DNA of 64,000 nt, taken from positions 310,001 to 374,000 of the forward strand of contig OZ220698.1 in assembly GCA_965116555.1 (NCBI GenBank), read 5' to 3'. The DNA comes from DAOUJH01 sp965116555. Its GTDB lineage: Bacteria > Chloroflexota > Dehalococcoidia > Lucifugimonadales > QGNO01. Under the pieces are notes generated by a model. It did no database searches. It was not told the origin of the DNA and was given only the letters and a program-made list of their open reading frames with translations. The translations under genes were made by a program, and so were the position numbers. Below, piece by piece: positions 1 to 7,952 of the stretch (within the stretch, counting starts at the first letter, position 1; every line of letters begins with the position of its first letter).

Positions 1-79
1 TCATGCCGTCGGGCAATGTTCCGAACGGATCAATGATTTGATAAGTGTACTTGCCTGTGCCGAAGAAGAGCTGGGTCAT
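1..79 (-). CDS. N-terminus of an NHL/beta-propeller-type protein (partial)
   Basis: A minus-strand reading frame starts with ATG at 79-77 and stays open to the window edge. Its 26 visible codons begin MTQLFFGTGKYTYQ and include DPFGTLPDG. This short stretch resembles the opening of NHL-repeat or SMP-30-like six-bladed propeller proteins, but it is too short for a firm family call. It starts 2 bp after the amidase stop codon (82-84), so it is probably the next gene of the same operon. The rest lies outside the window. Confidence 0.45.
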   Translation of the reverse strand, partial: MTQLFFGTGKYTYQIIDPFGTLPDGM

Positions 80-81
80 GG

Positions 82-1512
82 CTATACGTCCGGCCTCATG
101 GTGTGCCACTCCGTGCTCTCCTGGTAAGCGTGGCCTATTCTCAGCGCCAGTCCGTCCTCAAAGCGGTCTGTCATGATTTGAAGGCCAACCGGCATGCCGT
201 CCGAGCTGAAGCCGCAAGGCACTGACAAGGCTGGGACGCCCAGAAAGGCGGCGGGGAACGTGGCGCTGTTGCGGTGTCCGAACCTGCGCTCCGCCTCTTC
301 ACGAGAATCAACTCCGTCCACGTGCTCTATCTTGCCTGGCGGGTTGCCCATAGCGGGACTGATAACCGCATCGAACCGTTGCAATATGCTTTGCCACTCT
401 TCCCGGAACAGAGTACGTATCCTTGCCGCTTTGTGCACAATCTGGGCAGGTATCAGGCTGCCCGCAATGAGGCGTCGGCGGGTGTTTTGGCCGTAATCTC
501 CCGGCTGGTTGCGCAGCCAGTCTCTGTGCACAAACGCGCCATCGCTTTCCGAAATAGACGCCGCCACGATACTGATATCGGTCACCGTGGGAAACGAGAC
601 TTCCTCTACGGATGCGCCAAGCTCTCCGAGACGGGTTGCCGCGGCGGTCACGGCGCTGAGCACGTCCTGGTGCGCAGCTCCTTCTTGCACAAACTCTTTG
701 AGCACGCCGATTCGGACTCCGCTTAGGTCCCCGGTCAACGATGCGGTGTAATCGGGGACGGGCAGTTTGGATGTTTGCGGGTCGTTGCGGTCGTATCCGG
801 CGATGGCGTTCATGACCAGCGCGGTGTCTTCAACGGTGCGAGTCATTGGCCCGCCGGTGTCCATAGACCAGCAGAAGGGGAGCATGCCGTACCGGCTGAC
901 GCGGCCCCAGGTGGGGCGCAGCCCCACGATGCCGTTGACAGATGCAGGCATGCGAATAGAACCTCCGGTGTCTTCACCCAGGGTTATTGCGGCAAGCGAA
1001 GCGGCAATGGCTATGCCGGAGCCGCTGCTGGAAAGGCCGGGAGTGCGCTCCGGGTTCCAGGGGTTGCGTGCTTCGCCGAAGGGGTAGGGGTCTCCGCCTC
1101 CCGCGGCAAACTGGGTCATGTTGAGCTTGCCGATGAGAATTGCACCGGCGTTCCTGGCGCGCTCTATGACGGTAGCGTCGTGGTCCGGAACGTAGTCCGC
1201 CAGGATGCGCGACCCGGCCGTGGTCAGGATGCCCTTGGTCTCAAACTGGTCTTTCACGGCCAGGGGCAGCCCGTGTAAAGGCCCCAGTGAATCGCCGTTG
1301 ACTACCGCCCGCTCCGCCTCCCGCGCTGCCTGCATCGCCTCATCTGCGCATACGGTGATGAATGCGTTGAGCTTCGGGTTGATGTTGTCTATTCGCTCCA
1401 GGTAAGCCTCGGTCACCTCAACAGGGGAGAGCTCTTTGCCAGCGATAAGACCCGCAAGCTGAGAGGCGGTCAACTCGGTGAGACGGCTACTGTCCATCGC
1501 CTGCCTCTTCAA
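82..1512 (-). CDS. Amidase signature family hydrolase (GatA-like)
   Basis: This 476-residue protein belongs to the amidase signature family, cytoplasmic Ser-cisSer-Lys amide hydrolases. The catalytic Lys sits in AVKDQFETKG. The Ser-rich turn is LSSSGSG, less glycine-rich than the usual GGSSGG. The nucleophile Ser lies in EDTGGSIRMPAS. A conserved GLRPTWGRVSRYG stretch follows. The length is normal for GatA or plain amidases. The first ATG is at 1512; an inner ATG at 1497 (MDSSRL) would reduce the overlap with the upstream GatC-like gene to 11 bp and is equally likely. The GatC-like neighbour suggests a two-subunit amidase. It could be a glutamyl-tRNA amidotransferase A subunit, but no GatB is visible and AtzE- or allophanate-type amidases with small partner subunits fit as well. 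The substrate is unknown. Confidence 0.85.
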   Translation of the reverse strand: MKRQAMDSSRLTELTASQLAGLIAGKELSPVEVTEAYLERIDNINPKLNAFITVCADEAMQAAREAERAVVNGDSLGPLHGLPLAVKDQFETKGILTTAGSRILADYVPDHDATVIERARNAGAILIGKLNMTQFAAGGGDPYPFGEARNPWNPERTPGLSSSGSGIAIAASLAAITLGEDTGGSIRMPASVNGIVGLRPTWGRVSRYGMLPFCWSMDTGGPMTRTVEDTALVMNAIAGYDRNDPQTSKLPVPDYTASLTGDLSGVRIGVLKEFVQEGAAHQDVLSAVTAAATRLGELGASVEEVSFPTVTDISIVAASISESDGAFVHRDWLRNQPGDYGQNTRRRLIAGSLIPAQIVHKAARIRTLFREEWQSILQRFDAVISPAMGNPPGKIEHVDGVDSREEAERRFGHRNSATFPAAFLGVPALSVPCGFSSDGMPVGLQIMTDRFEDGLALRIGHAYQESTEWHTMRPDV

Positions 1513-1684
1513 GGGGAGGAAAGGGTATGGGGTCTACGGTGTCCAATCCCGGGTGCGAAAACCGCTCCACTCCGGAAACTATTACATTGAGTCGGTGCGT
1601 GACTTCCGCCAGGTCATCCTCGTCTATTTTCAAACCCAGGGAACCGGCTAGTATCTTGACGCCGTCGGGCGTTAGGTCGGGCAT
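1487..1684 (-). CDS. GatC/AtzG-like small amidase partner subunit
   Basis: This is a 65-residue acidic protein (MPDLTPDG start) ending in a Pro-rich tail with VDPIPFPPLEE. GatC- and AtzG-type subunits wrap around an amidase subunit and have this size, a two-helix N-terminal half and a tail of this kind. The start is placed at ATG 1684-1682, because the longer upstream frame reads as non-coding. It overlaps the start of the amidase gene, so translation is probably coupled. Family assignment rests on size, the tail motif and gene position, not on strong residue conservation. Confidence 0.6.
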   Translation of the reverse strand: MPDLTPDGVKILAGSLGLKIDEDDLAEVTHRLNVIVSGVERFSHPGLDTVDPIPFPPLEEAGDGQ

Positions 1685-1795
1685 GTTGTCACCACAGCTT
1701 GGAGTACGGGTGGAGCCTACCATATCGACCGACGGTTGACCACAGTCATTGCCCAACCGACAATGGAACCATGCACGGTTCACCCCCATCTCAAT

Positions 1796-1816
1796 CTTCC
1801 CCCGTCAAGGGGGAAG
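1796..1816. repeat. Perfect 8-bp-stem hairpin in a divergent intergenic region
   Basis: CTTCCCCC and GGGGGAAG flank a 5-base loop in the gap between the divergent GatC-like and metallo-beta-lactamase genes. There is no T tract, so it is unlikely to be an intrinsic terminator. C-rich/G-rich hairpins like this are often dispersed intergenic repeats, but no second copy was noticed here. Confidence 0.4.
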
Positions 1817-1840
1817 AGGTTTTTGCAAGGAGAGGCGCTT

Positions 1841-2620
1841 ATGCCAAAGCTCGATTTATTGCTTCACGGATATCGCATGAACACACAGCAGGGAATAATC
1901 GGCTTTTGCAGCATAATCCTCATTGAAGGGCAGAAGCGCACACTGGTAGACGTGGGTCACGTGGGGCGTCGCGTTGTCCTGCAAGAGGCGCTTGATAAAC
2001 GGGGCCTGTCGCCAGCGGATATAGATGTGCTGGTGATGAGCCACGCCCATTGGGACCACAACCAGAACTTCGATCTGTTCGAGCACGCCCCACTACTCAT
2101 GCATTCCTGGGAGCGCAAGTACGCCAGGCGGCCACATAGGAACGACTGGTCTACGCCAAAATGGACAGGCGACATGATAGAGAGCCACCCAAGGATTCGA
2201 GAGGTTGAGGAAGGGTTCGAGATAGAGCCGGGCGTGCGCGTTATGCACACTCCCGGTCATTCGCCGGGCAGCATCTGCCTTCTGGTGGAGACGGATCAAG
2301 GCAAGTGCATACTCACCAGCGACGTACTGCTGTTTGCAAGTCAGGCGCTGTCCCGCAAGCACCCCGTGGTATTTTGGAATGAGGAGCAAGCTATCAGGAG
2401 CCTGGACAGGGTCATTGAGGAAGCGGACGTCATCTATCCCGGCCACGACCAGCCCTTTCGCCTGGTGAACGGCGAGATAGAGTACCTGGAGCAGATGAAG
2501 CTGAACATCACGGGGGTAGCTCAGGACGAGCCGGGCCTGGAGTTCACCACGGCGGCGCCCAGCTACTACGTGATGCCGGGCATAGAAGAGCAGACCCCGG
2601 AATCCTTGGGAGTGTCGTGA
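1841..2620 (+). CDS. Metallo-beta-lactamase-fold hydrolase
   Basis: This 259-residue cytoplasmic protein has the full set of metallo-beta-lactamase metal-ligand motifs. They are SHAHWDHN (HxHxDH), a later His in HTPGHSPGS, an Asp in LTSDVLL and the final GHD motif in YPGHDQP. It resembles the N-acyl homoserine lactonase/glyoxalase II-like branch; the substrate cannot be told from sequence. The start is ATG 1841, preceded by AAGGAGAG about 7 bases upstream. An in-frame extension to 1736 translates the intergenic hairpin and is rejected. It is transcribed divergently from the amidase pair. Confidence 0.85.
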   Translation: MPKLDLLLHGYRMNTQQGIIGFCSIILIEGQKRTLVDVGHVGRRVVLQEALDKRGLSPADIDVLVMSHAHWDHNQNFDLFEHAPLLMHSWERKYARRPHRNDWSTPKWTGDMIESHPRIREVEEGFEIEPGVRVMHTPGHSPGSICLLVETDQGKCILTSDVLLFASQALSRKHPVVFWNEEQAIRSLDRVIEEADVIYPGHDQPFRLVNGEIEYLEQMKLNITGVAQDEPGLEFTTAAPSYYVMPGIEEQTPESLGVS

Positions 2621-2670
2621 CCTTTGACTTTCACCTTTCATTTACCTTCGCAATACGTTAATAGGAAGAA

Positions 2671-4023
2671 ATGAGCCGTTTTCGCAATAGAGAGACAATC
2701 CGGCCGGTATTCGCTTTCACTGTCGTATTACTGTCGCTGGTAGCTGCCGCCTGTTTTCCTCGTTCTCCTGAGCCGACCCCAACACCAACTCCGACACCAA
2801 CGCCGACTCCTGAACAGGTTGAAGAGGCCACGCCCACTCCGGATGAGGCCAGCTTTTCGGGGGCTATAGTAGTAAACGGCAGGCCCTACGTCAGGGAAGC
2901 CTTGGAGGACGGCGCCGTTCTTCATTACGAGCCTTGGATACAGTTCGCTACTCTGCAGCAGGTAACGGACACCTATTTCCGCACCAAGGAGATGCTTAGA
3001 AGGGAGTTTACGATTGAAGAGCCTCCGCTTCCCGAGATATACGTGTTGTTTCCCGAGCAGTTTCAGTACTTTGTAGAGGAAGGCGAATTCACCAATCCCG
3101 TATTCCTCGCCGGATTGAGCTCGCATATTTTCAGAGACGGTGAGGTTTCTGACGCCAAGGTTTACGTCAATGCAAATGGACAGGAACTGTTTCGCAACGT
3201 GGCTCATGAGCTGACCCATCCCGCCACGCCGGGCATCCCCACCTGGCTCAGTGAAGGTACGGCGGAGTACATTGCGTCCAGAGTGCAGGAGGAAACGGAT
3301 CCCGAACAAGCTCGTTTCCGCCTTCTGGATTCCAGGGGTCGGGTGCGGCGCGCTTTGCAGAGCGACGACTTATTGGACTTGCAAGGGTTGCAAGCCTTCC
3401 TCTGGAAAGAGGCAGAGCAGCTTCAAGAGCTGGAGCTGGCCTATGCGGAAAGCTGGCAGCTTGTGGAGTACATGGTCAGAGCTACGTCTACGCAGGCCTT
3501 GGTCCATTTGATGGAAACCCATAGAGAAGATGAGCCTGAAGACGGGGATATCTTTCTGGACAGTTTGGGGATTACCTCCGAAGCTCTTTGGGAGGGCTTT
3601 ACCAAGGACTTGCTGGAGAATCTGACCGTGGAAGAGACCGAAGGCGTTGCCCTGTGCGACCTGGCGCACTTGGGGAACGAGGCAGGGTTGATCAGCCGCG
3701 ATTGGAATATCTTCTTGAACCAGATAGACCAGTCCAAGCCAGAGTTAGCCATAGATGAGTTCAGTAGATTCAAAGAGCGCTGGGAGAGTCTAGTGCAGGA
3801 CAGTTCCAGCCTCACGCCACATGAAGAAGTGGAGACCTATTCAGAGCAGATGCAAAACTACCTTGAAAGCATGGTACTGGTAATGGACGTATTTGTTGAG
3901 AACAACATACTGTCCGGCAATACTCTGCTTCTTGCGGCCAACCTGCAGTACACGCATATAGTGGACGATTTGAAGAAGGAGTTTGAGGCAAGGCGCTGGC
4001 TGCAGTGCGTTCTGCCGCAGTAG
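2671..4023 (+). CDS. Lipoprotein gluzincin metallopeptidase (MA-like)
   Basis: This 450-residue secreted lipoprotein has a signal peptide ending in the lipobox LVAAAC (Cys about residue 28), followed by a TPTPTPT linker. The zinc site is HELTH (179-183) with the glutamate motif EGTAEY (195-200), the arrangement of gluzincins such as peptidase MA. The remainder is mostly helical and acidic. It should act outside the membrane as a lipid-anchored zinc peptidase; the target is unknown. A Shine-Dalgarno AGGAAG lies at 2663-2668. It follows the MBL gene by 50 bp and may be co-transcribed. Confidence 0.8.
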   Translation: MSRFRNRETIRPVFAFTVVLLSLVAAACFPRSPEPTPTPTPTPTPTPEQVEEATPTPDEASFSGAIVVNGRPYVREALEDGAVLHYEPWIQFATLQQVTDTYFRTKEMLRREFTIEEPPLPEIYVLFPEQFQYFVEEGEFTNPVFLAGLSSHIFRDGEVSDAKVYVNANGQELFRNVAHELTHPATPGIPTWLSEGTAEYIASRVQEETDPEQARFRLLDSRGRVRRALQSDDLLDLQGLQAFLWKEAEQLQELELAYAESWQLVEYMVRATSTQALVHLMETHREDEPEDGDIFLDSLGITSEALWEGFTKDLLENLTVEETEGVALCDLAHLGNEAGLISRDWNIFLNQIDQSKPELAIDEFSRFKERWESLVQDSSSLTPHEEVETYSEQMQNYLESMVLVMDVFVENNILSGNTLLLAANLQYTHIVDDLKKEFEARRWLQCVLPQ

Positions 4024-4113
4024 CCCTGCCGCTCCTCCCCCGCCCACGGGCAAGCAGGCAAGCGAGCAAGGCCGCCTGCCCGTTTGTCCAGGGGGATGGT
4101 AGGCAGCCCCTCT

Positions 4114-4142
4114 TTGACATTTCAAAATGCGCCTTCAATAAT
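4114..4142 (+). promoter_or_regulatory. Strong sigma70-type promoter for nfo
   Basis: A perfect -35 box TTGACA (4114-4119) is followed after exactly 17 bases by AATAAT (4137-4142), one mismatch from the -10 consensus. It lies 38 bp upstream of the nfo ATG in the 157-bp gap after the lipoprotein gene. It is the best constitutive-type promoter found in the window. Confidence 0.6.
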
Positions 4143-4180
4143 TGAGTCGCAGTTTTTAATCACGTTGTCAGGACTCTACT

Positions 4181-5038
4181 ATGCGTATTGGAGCGCACGT
4201 ATCAACCGCCGGCGGCTTCGACAAGGCCATCGATCGCGCTGTTGAAATAGGCGCAGAGGCCATCCAGTGCTTTGGTTCGTCTCCTCAGAGCTGGGCTTTT
4301 CACCCGGCGCCTGAGGAGCAGCTGGCCGTCTTCAGGCAGAAGGCGGAAGCCAGTGACATAAGGCCCGTTTTCCTACACGCCATTTATCTCATCAACCTGG
4401 GCACGGATATCAAAGGGAACATTCGCAAAGGGGTGCAGTCGCTGATCAACTACATGCGCCTGGCCTCCGCCATGGGCGCAAGCGGAGTCATCTTCCATGC
4501 CGGGAGTCACAAAGGGGCCGGCTACGACGCTATCTTCAAGCAGACGGTTGACTGTCTGGAGGAGGTCCTGGCCAGCTCTCCCAGCGACGTATATCTGACC
4601 ATTGAGAACAGCGCCGGGATGGGTAATACTATAGGGTCCAAGTTCAACGAGATAGGACGCATACTGAAGGCGGTAGACAGTCCGCAACTCAGAGTCTGTT
4701 TGGATACGCAGCACGCCTTTGCCTCAGGTTACGACCTGAGGACGGCTGAGGGCGTGGCGCAGACAATGGAAGAGTTCGATAGGGAGATAGGGTTGGACAG
4801 GCTGGTTGCCGTGCATGCGAATGATTCCAAAACGGAGTTCGCCTCAGGGGTTGACAGGCACGAAAATATAGGCATGGGAGCCATGGGAGAACAGGCGTTT
4901 CTTGCAATTGTGGGCCACCCTGCCTTCAAGGACGTCCCGTTTCTTCTGGAGGTGCCCGGCCTGGAAGGAAAAGGTCCCGACAAGGCCAACGTGGACAAGC
5001 TCAAGGAGTTGAGACTACAGGCCGGCCTCGTCGGGTGA
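4181..5038 (+). CDS. nfo: Endonuclease IV (deoxyribonuclease IV)
   Basis: This 285-residue AP endonuclease cleaves the DNA backbone 5' of abasic sites in base excision repair, using three metal ions in a TIM barrel. Visible family motifs are MRIGAHVSTAGGFDKA at the N-terminus, CFGSSPQSW, FHAGSHKG, ENSAGMGN, CLDTQHAFASGYD and VHANDSKTEFASGVDRHENI. These supply the metal-binding His, Glu and Asp residues. The length matches the bacterial family. Its stop codon overlaps the start of the following zincin gene, which suggests coupled translation. Confidence 0.95.
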   Translation: MRIGAHVSTAGGFDKAIDRAVEIGAEAIQCFGSSPQSWAFHPAPEEQLAVFRQKAEASDIRPVFLHAIYLINLGTDIKGNIRKGVQSLINYMRLASAMGASGVIFHAGSHKGAGYDAIFKQTVDCLEEVLASSPSDVYLTIENSAGMGNTIGSKFNEIGRILKAVDSPQLRVCLDTQHAFASGYDLRTAEGVAQTMEEFDREIGLDRLVAVHANDSKTEFASGVDRHENIGMGAMGEQAFLAIVGHPAFKDVPFLLEVPGLEGKGPDKANVDKLKELRLQAGLVG

Positions 5039-5415
5039 TCATGATTCGAGTATCGTACAGAGAGTTCGAGAAGCTGGTGCTGAGGGCGCTGGATGGACTG
5101 CCCGAGCAGTTCCAGGAACGGCTGGACAACGTTGACATCGTAGTGGAAGACTGGCCAAGCCCGGAAGAGATCAGGGATATGGGCCTAAAGAGCAGGTATG
5201 ATCTCTTTGGCCTCTACCAGGGCATTCCCCTCACCGAACGTTCTCACTACAACATGGTGCTGCCGGACCGCATAGCCATTTACCGCAATCCCATACAGGC
5301 GTCATGCTCCACCAGGGAAGAAATGGTCGAACAGATCAGGTCCACGGTGATTCACGAGCTGGCCCACCACTTCGGCATTGACGATGATACCCTAGAGCAC
5401 ACCGATTACCGGTAG
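5035..5415 (+). CDS. Small zincin-like metallopeptidase family protein
   Basis: This 126-residue protein ends in the zinc motif HELAHHFGIDD (HExxHxxGxxD; His107, Glu108, His111, Asp117). The preceding part carries PSPEEIRDMG and IAIYRNPI, as in the small MetalloPept/Zincin_1 family. The start is GTG 5035, giving a 4-bp GTGA overlap with nfo; an ATG at 5041 is an alternative. Whether these small zincins are true peptidases is not established. The tight coupling to nfo may only reflect compact operon structure. Confidence 0.8.
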   Translation: MIMIRVSYREFEKLVLRALDGLPEQFQERLDNVDIVVEDWPSPEEIRDMGLKSRYDLFGLYQGIPLTERSHYNMVLPDRIAIYRNPIQASCSTREEMVEQIRSTVIHELAHHFGIDDDTLEHTDYR

Positions 5416-5420
5416 CGCCG

Positions 5421-6035
5421 CTACTGCTCCGCTATCAGCACCTCTATGAGCGTATCGCCTGGAAAGTCCGGGCCTTGATTGGGATCTCGCGGCGTTAGAG
5501 AGTCGACCACGTCCATGCCCTCTGTGACCGCTCCGAAAACCGTATGCCTCCCGTCCAGGTGGGGCGTTGGCACAAAGGTGATGAAGAACTGCGCGCCTCC
5601 GGAGTTGGGCTGGCCTGTGTTGGCCATGGAGATGACGCCCCGCTCATGGGCGAGGTCGGTGAACTCGTCCTGGATGGTGTATCCGGGGTTGCCGGAACCG
5701 GTGCCGGTCGGGTCTCCTCCCTGCGCCATGAAGCCGGGAAGCACACGGTGGAAGGTGGAGTTGTTGTAGTAACCGTCTCTTGCCAGCTTCACAAAGTTGT
5801 CAACGGTGATCGGCGTCTTGTCCGCCCTGAGGGCTATGACGATGTCGCCTTTCTCGGTGCGCAGCGTAGCCGTATATTCTTTTTGAGGGTCTATAGTCAA
5901 TTGTGGCTCCGTAGTTGGTGTTGGTGTAGGCCTTGGTGGCGGTGTAGGCCACGGTGTGGGCGTAGACTGACAGGCCAAAGCCAGTAACATGATAACAGGC
6001 GTTGCAAGCAGAATGTAACGAGTTTTGAGTTTCAT
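5421..6035 (-). CDS. Cyclophilin-type peptidyl-prolyl isomerase lipoprotein
   Basis: This 204-residue lipoprotein has a signal peptide with lipobox LALAC, a Thr/Pro-rich linker, then a bacterial cyclophilin domain. Motifs include TEKGDIVIAL, FHRVLPGFMAQGGDPTGTG, GVISMANTG, GGAQFFI and HLDGRHTVFG, which contain the active-site Arg, Phe and Gln positions of the PpiA/PpiB family. It should catalyse proline cis-trans isomerisation of exported proteins on the outer face of the membrane. Its ATG overlaps the stop of the upstream dehydrogenase gene by 4 bp. The 3' end converges on the zincin gene 5 bp away. Confidence 0.92.
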   Translation of the reverse strand: MKLKTRYILLATPVIMLLALACQSTPTPWPTPPPRPTPTPTTEPQLTIDPQKEYTATLRTEKGDIVIALRADKTPITVDNFVKLARDGYYNNSTFHRVLPGFMAQGGDPTGTGSGNPGYTIQDEFTDLAHERGVISMANTGQPNSGGAQFFITFVPTPHLDGRHTVFGAVTEGMDVVDSLTPRDPNQGPDFPGDTLIEVLIAEQ

Positions 6036-7105
6036 TCGAGGTAACCCTTTCTGACCTTACGTACAGAATTGATGCGTTCCTCCGCCAGCCGGTTGGCGGC
6101 TTGAGCAGTGGTAATTCCCCGGCTTTTGGAAGCCGCTATGATGTTCTCCAAAGTCTGGTAGATGCGCGCCGTCTTCTCCATGGCCGCCTCTTCGCTATAG
6201 GCCATGCCCACCTCGCAGGAAACGTTGATCACGCCGCCCGCGTTGACTATGAAGTCCGGGGCGTACAGGATGCCCCGTTCCTGGAGAGCAACGGCGTCGT
6301 CGTCATCTGAGAGCTGGTTGTTGGCGGAGCCGCAGACCACGGCTGCCTTGATTTGCGGTATGGTTTTGCCGTTGAGCACGCCGCCCAGGGCGCACGGGGC
6401 GAATATATCGCACTCCACGCCGTAAATCTCCTCCACGCCGACGATCTCCGCGCCGAGTTCCCTGGCTTTGTCCAGCGCCCCTTCGTAGATGTCGCTGACT
6501 ATCAGCTTCACGTCCTGCTCATTGTCAATCAGTTGCTCGGCCAGGGCGCGCGCCGTGTTGCCGAAACCCTGTATGGCAATGGCGCTGCCGGACAGCGAAT
6601 CGGAGTTCCAGACCTCCTTGGCGCAGGCTTTCATTCCGCGGTAGACGCCAAAGCCGGTCATCTTAGAGGTATCGCCGCTCCCGCCCATGGAGATGGGCAG
6701 GCCCACGATGTGCGAGGTTTCCTGCGCTATCCACTCCAGGTCGAGAAGCGTCATACCCACGTCTTCCGTGGTGATGTAGCGTCCGCCGAGCGCCTCCACG
6801 AACCTGCCGTAGGAGCGCATCAGAGCCTCCGTCTTGTCCTTGCGGGGGTCGGCGATGATCAGGCCCTTGCCCCCGCCGAAGTGAAGCCCCGCCGCCGCCG
6901 ATTTGTATGTCATGGCCCTTCCCAGACGCAGTACGTCCTCTATAGCAGCTTCCTCGGTGGGATGGGGCCAGATGCGCACTCCGCCCATCGCCGGACCGAG
7001 GGTGGTGTCGTGTATGGATATCAGCGCCTTCAAGCCTACTGCCGGATCGGTGTAGACGCTCAACTGCTCAAAGTTGTTCTGCTCCATGTACTCAAGCATG
7101 CGCAT
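6032..7105 (-). CDS. Glu/Leu/Phe/Val dehydrogenase (leucine dehydrogenase-like)
   Basis: This 357-residue NAD(P)-dependent amino acid dehydrogenase catalyses reversible oxidative deamination to a 2-oxo acid. The dimerisation/catalytic half has GPAMGGVRIW, AMTYKSAAAGLHFGGGKG with the two conserved lysines, and TTEDVGM. The Rossmann half has AIQGFGNTARALAEQL, then IFAPCALGGVLN and APDFIVNAGGVINVS. Length and motifs match leucine/branched-chain dehydrogenases rather than the longer glutamate enzymes; substrate choice is uncertain. Three possible ATG starts lie within the first seven codons. The cyclophilin gene is coupled downstream. Confidence 0.88.
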   Translation of the reverse strand: MRMLEYMEQNNFEQLSVYTDPAVGLKALISIHDTTLGPAMGGVRIWPHPTEEAAIEDVLRLGRAMTYKSAAAGLHFGGGKGLIIADPRKDKTEALMRSYGRFVEALGGRYITTEDVGMTLLDLEWIAQETSHIVGLPISMGGSGDTSKMTGFGVYRGMKACAKEVWNSDSLSGSAIAIQGFGNTARALAEQLIDNEQDVKLIVSDIYEGALDKARELGAEIVGVEEIYGVECDIFAPCALGGVLNGKTIPQIKAAVVCGSANNQLSDDDDAVALQERGILYAPDFIVNAGGVINVSCEVGMAYSEEAAMEKTARIYQTLENIIAASKSRGITTAQAANRLAEERINSVRKVRKGYLE

Positions 7106-7215
7106 CGGTTGTTCCAGTATATAGGATATCGGTTACGCAATCGAGACTAGAAAACACGCAGGAGAGACAGGTTCCATTACTGAGGCGCTCGTTATCTTTC
7201 CAAGGTCACTGGCAT

Positions 7216-7238
7216 TGTGCTACCATTTTGCTAGCACA
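7216..7238. promoter_or_regulatory. Operator-like inverted repeat upstream of the toxin-antitoxin pair
   Basis: TGTGCTA (7216-7222) and its exact complement TAGCACA (7232-7238) are separated by 9 bases. The palindrome ends 18 bp before the antitoxin ATG, at the expected place for the autoregulatory site of a ribbon-helix-helix antitoxin complex. Function is inferred from position and symmetry. Confidence 0.5.
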
Positions 7239-7256
7239 TCTGCTTGGAGGCAAGGT

Positions 7257-7514
7257 ATGGGAACCGTTCACGTACGGCGCTTGGATGATCAAGTCGTCCA
7301 GCGGCTCAAGCTCCGCGCCGCGGGCAATAATCGTTCCCTGGAGAGCGAGGCCCGTCACATTTTGGAGCAAGCAGCCAGAGACGACGTAGCGGAGAAGGTC
7401 AGGGCGTTTCGAGACCTGTCTGAGAGGCTGCGCAAGCAAACCGGCGGCATTTCCCAGACCCCTTCACACGTGCTGATCAGAGAAGACCGTGATAGCGGTC
7501 ATAGAGATGCCTGA
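7257..7514 (+). CDS. FitA/VapB-type ribbon-helix-helix antitoxin
   Basis: This 85-residue protein starts with a short beta strand (MGTVHVRRLDD) followed by helices with LKLRAAGNNRSLESEARHIL, the usual ribbon-helix-helix pattern of FitA-type antitoxins (FitA-like Arc/MetJ fold). It should bind operator DNA as a dimer and neutralise the VapC partner through its C-terminal part. ATG 7257 is chosen because GGAGG stands 6 bases upstream; a longer frame begins inside the palindrome. The stop codon overlaps the toxin ATG by one base (TGATG). Confidence 0.85.
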   Translation: MGTVHVRRLDDQVVQRLKLRAAGNNRSLESEARHILEQAARDDVAEKVRAFRDLSERLRKQTGGISQTPSHVLIREDRDSGHRDA

Positions 7515-7939
7515 TGCGACTGGTGGTGGATGCCAGCGTCGCCGTCAAGTGGTTTGTAGAAGAGGAACAGTCTGTCCAAGCCGGTAGTTTGCTTGATGCG
7601 ACTCACGAACTTTACGCTCCCAGGCTGCTGGCGTCGGAGGTAGGCAACGTGCTATGGCGGAAGGTACGCACGGGAGAAATGGAGCGGAGCAGAGTTGGGG
7701 CGCTGGCGGCAGCCATTTCAAAGATGGCGGTGCATTGGGTAGAGGATGAAGAGATTTGTCCGGACGCGGTCCGCCTGTCCCTGGCACTGGGCCGGCCGGT
7801 GTATGACTGCCTCTACCTGGCTCTAGCGCATAGATTGGGGGCAACGTTGGTGACGGCGGACATCCGCTTCGCCAACGCACTGGCAGGGACGGAACACGGC
7901 GGCGCGGTCGTCACTCTGGACAACCTGGCTCTTGAATAA
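7514..7939 (+). CDS. vapC: VapC-family PIN-domain ribonuclease toxin
   Basis: This 141-residue PIN domain protein has the conserved acidic metal-binding set Asp6 (VVDASVAVKW), Glu42 (ASEVGNVLW), Asp98 (VYDCLYLALA) and Asp116 (LVTADIRF). VapC toxins are magnesium-dependent endoribonucleases that cut tRNA or rRNA and stop translation until bound by the antitoxin. It is translationally coupled to the preceding antitoxin gene. The frame is intact, so the pair may be functional. It ends 14 bp before the convergent herA stop. Confidence 0.9.
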   Translation: MRLVVDASVAVKWFVEEEQSVQAGSLLDATHELYAPRLLASEVGNVLWRKVRTGEMERSRVGALAAAISKMAVHWVEDEEICPDAVRLSLALGRPVYDCLYLALAHRLGATLVTADIRFANALAGTEHGGAVVTLDNLALE

Positions 7940-7952
7940 CCGGGAGGACAGC

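Noticed and set aside
4054..4079. GCAGGC...GCCTGC hairpin after the lipoprotein gene
   Set aside because: The stem is only 6 bp with a long loop and no convincing T tract, so a terminator call is not supported.
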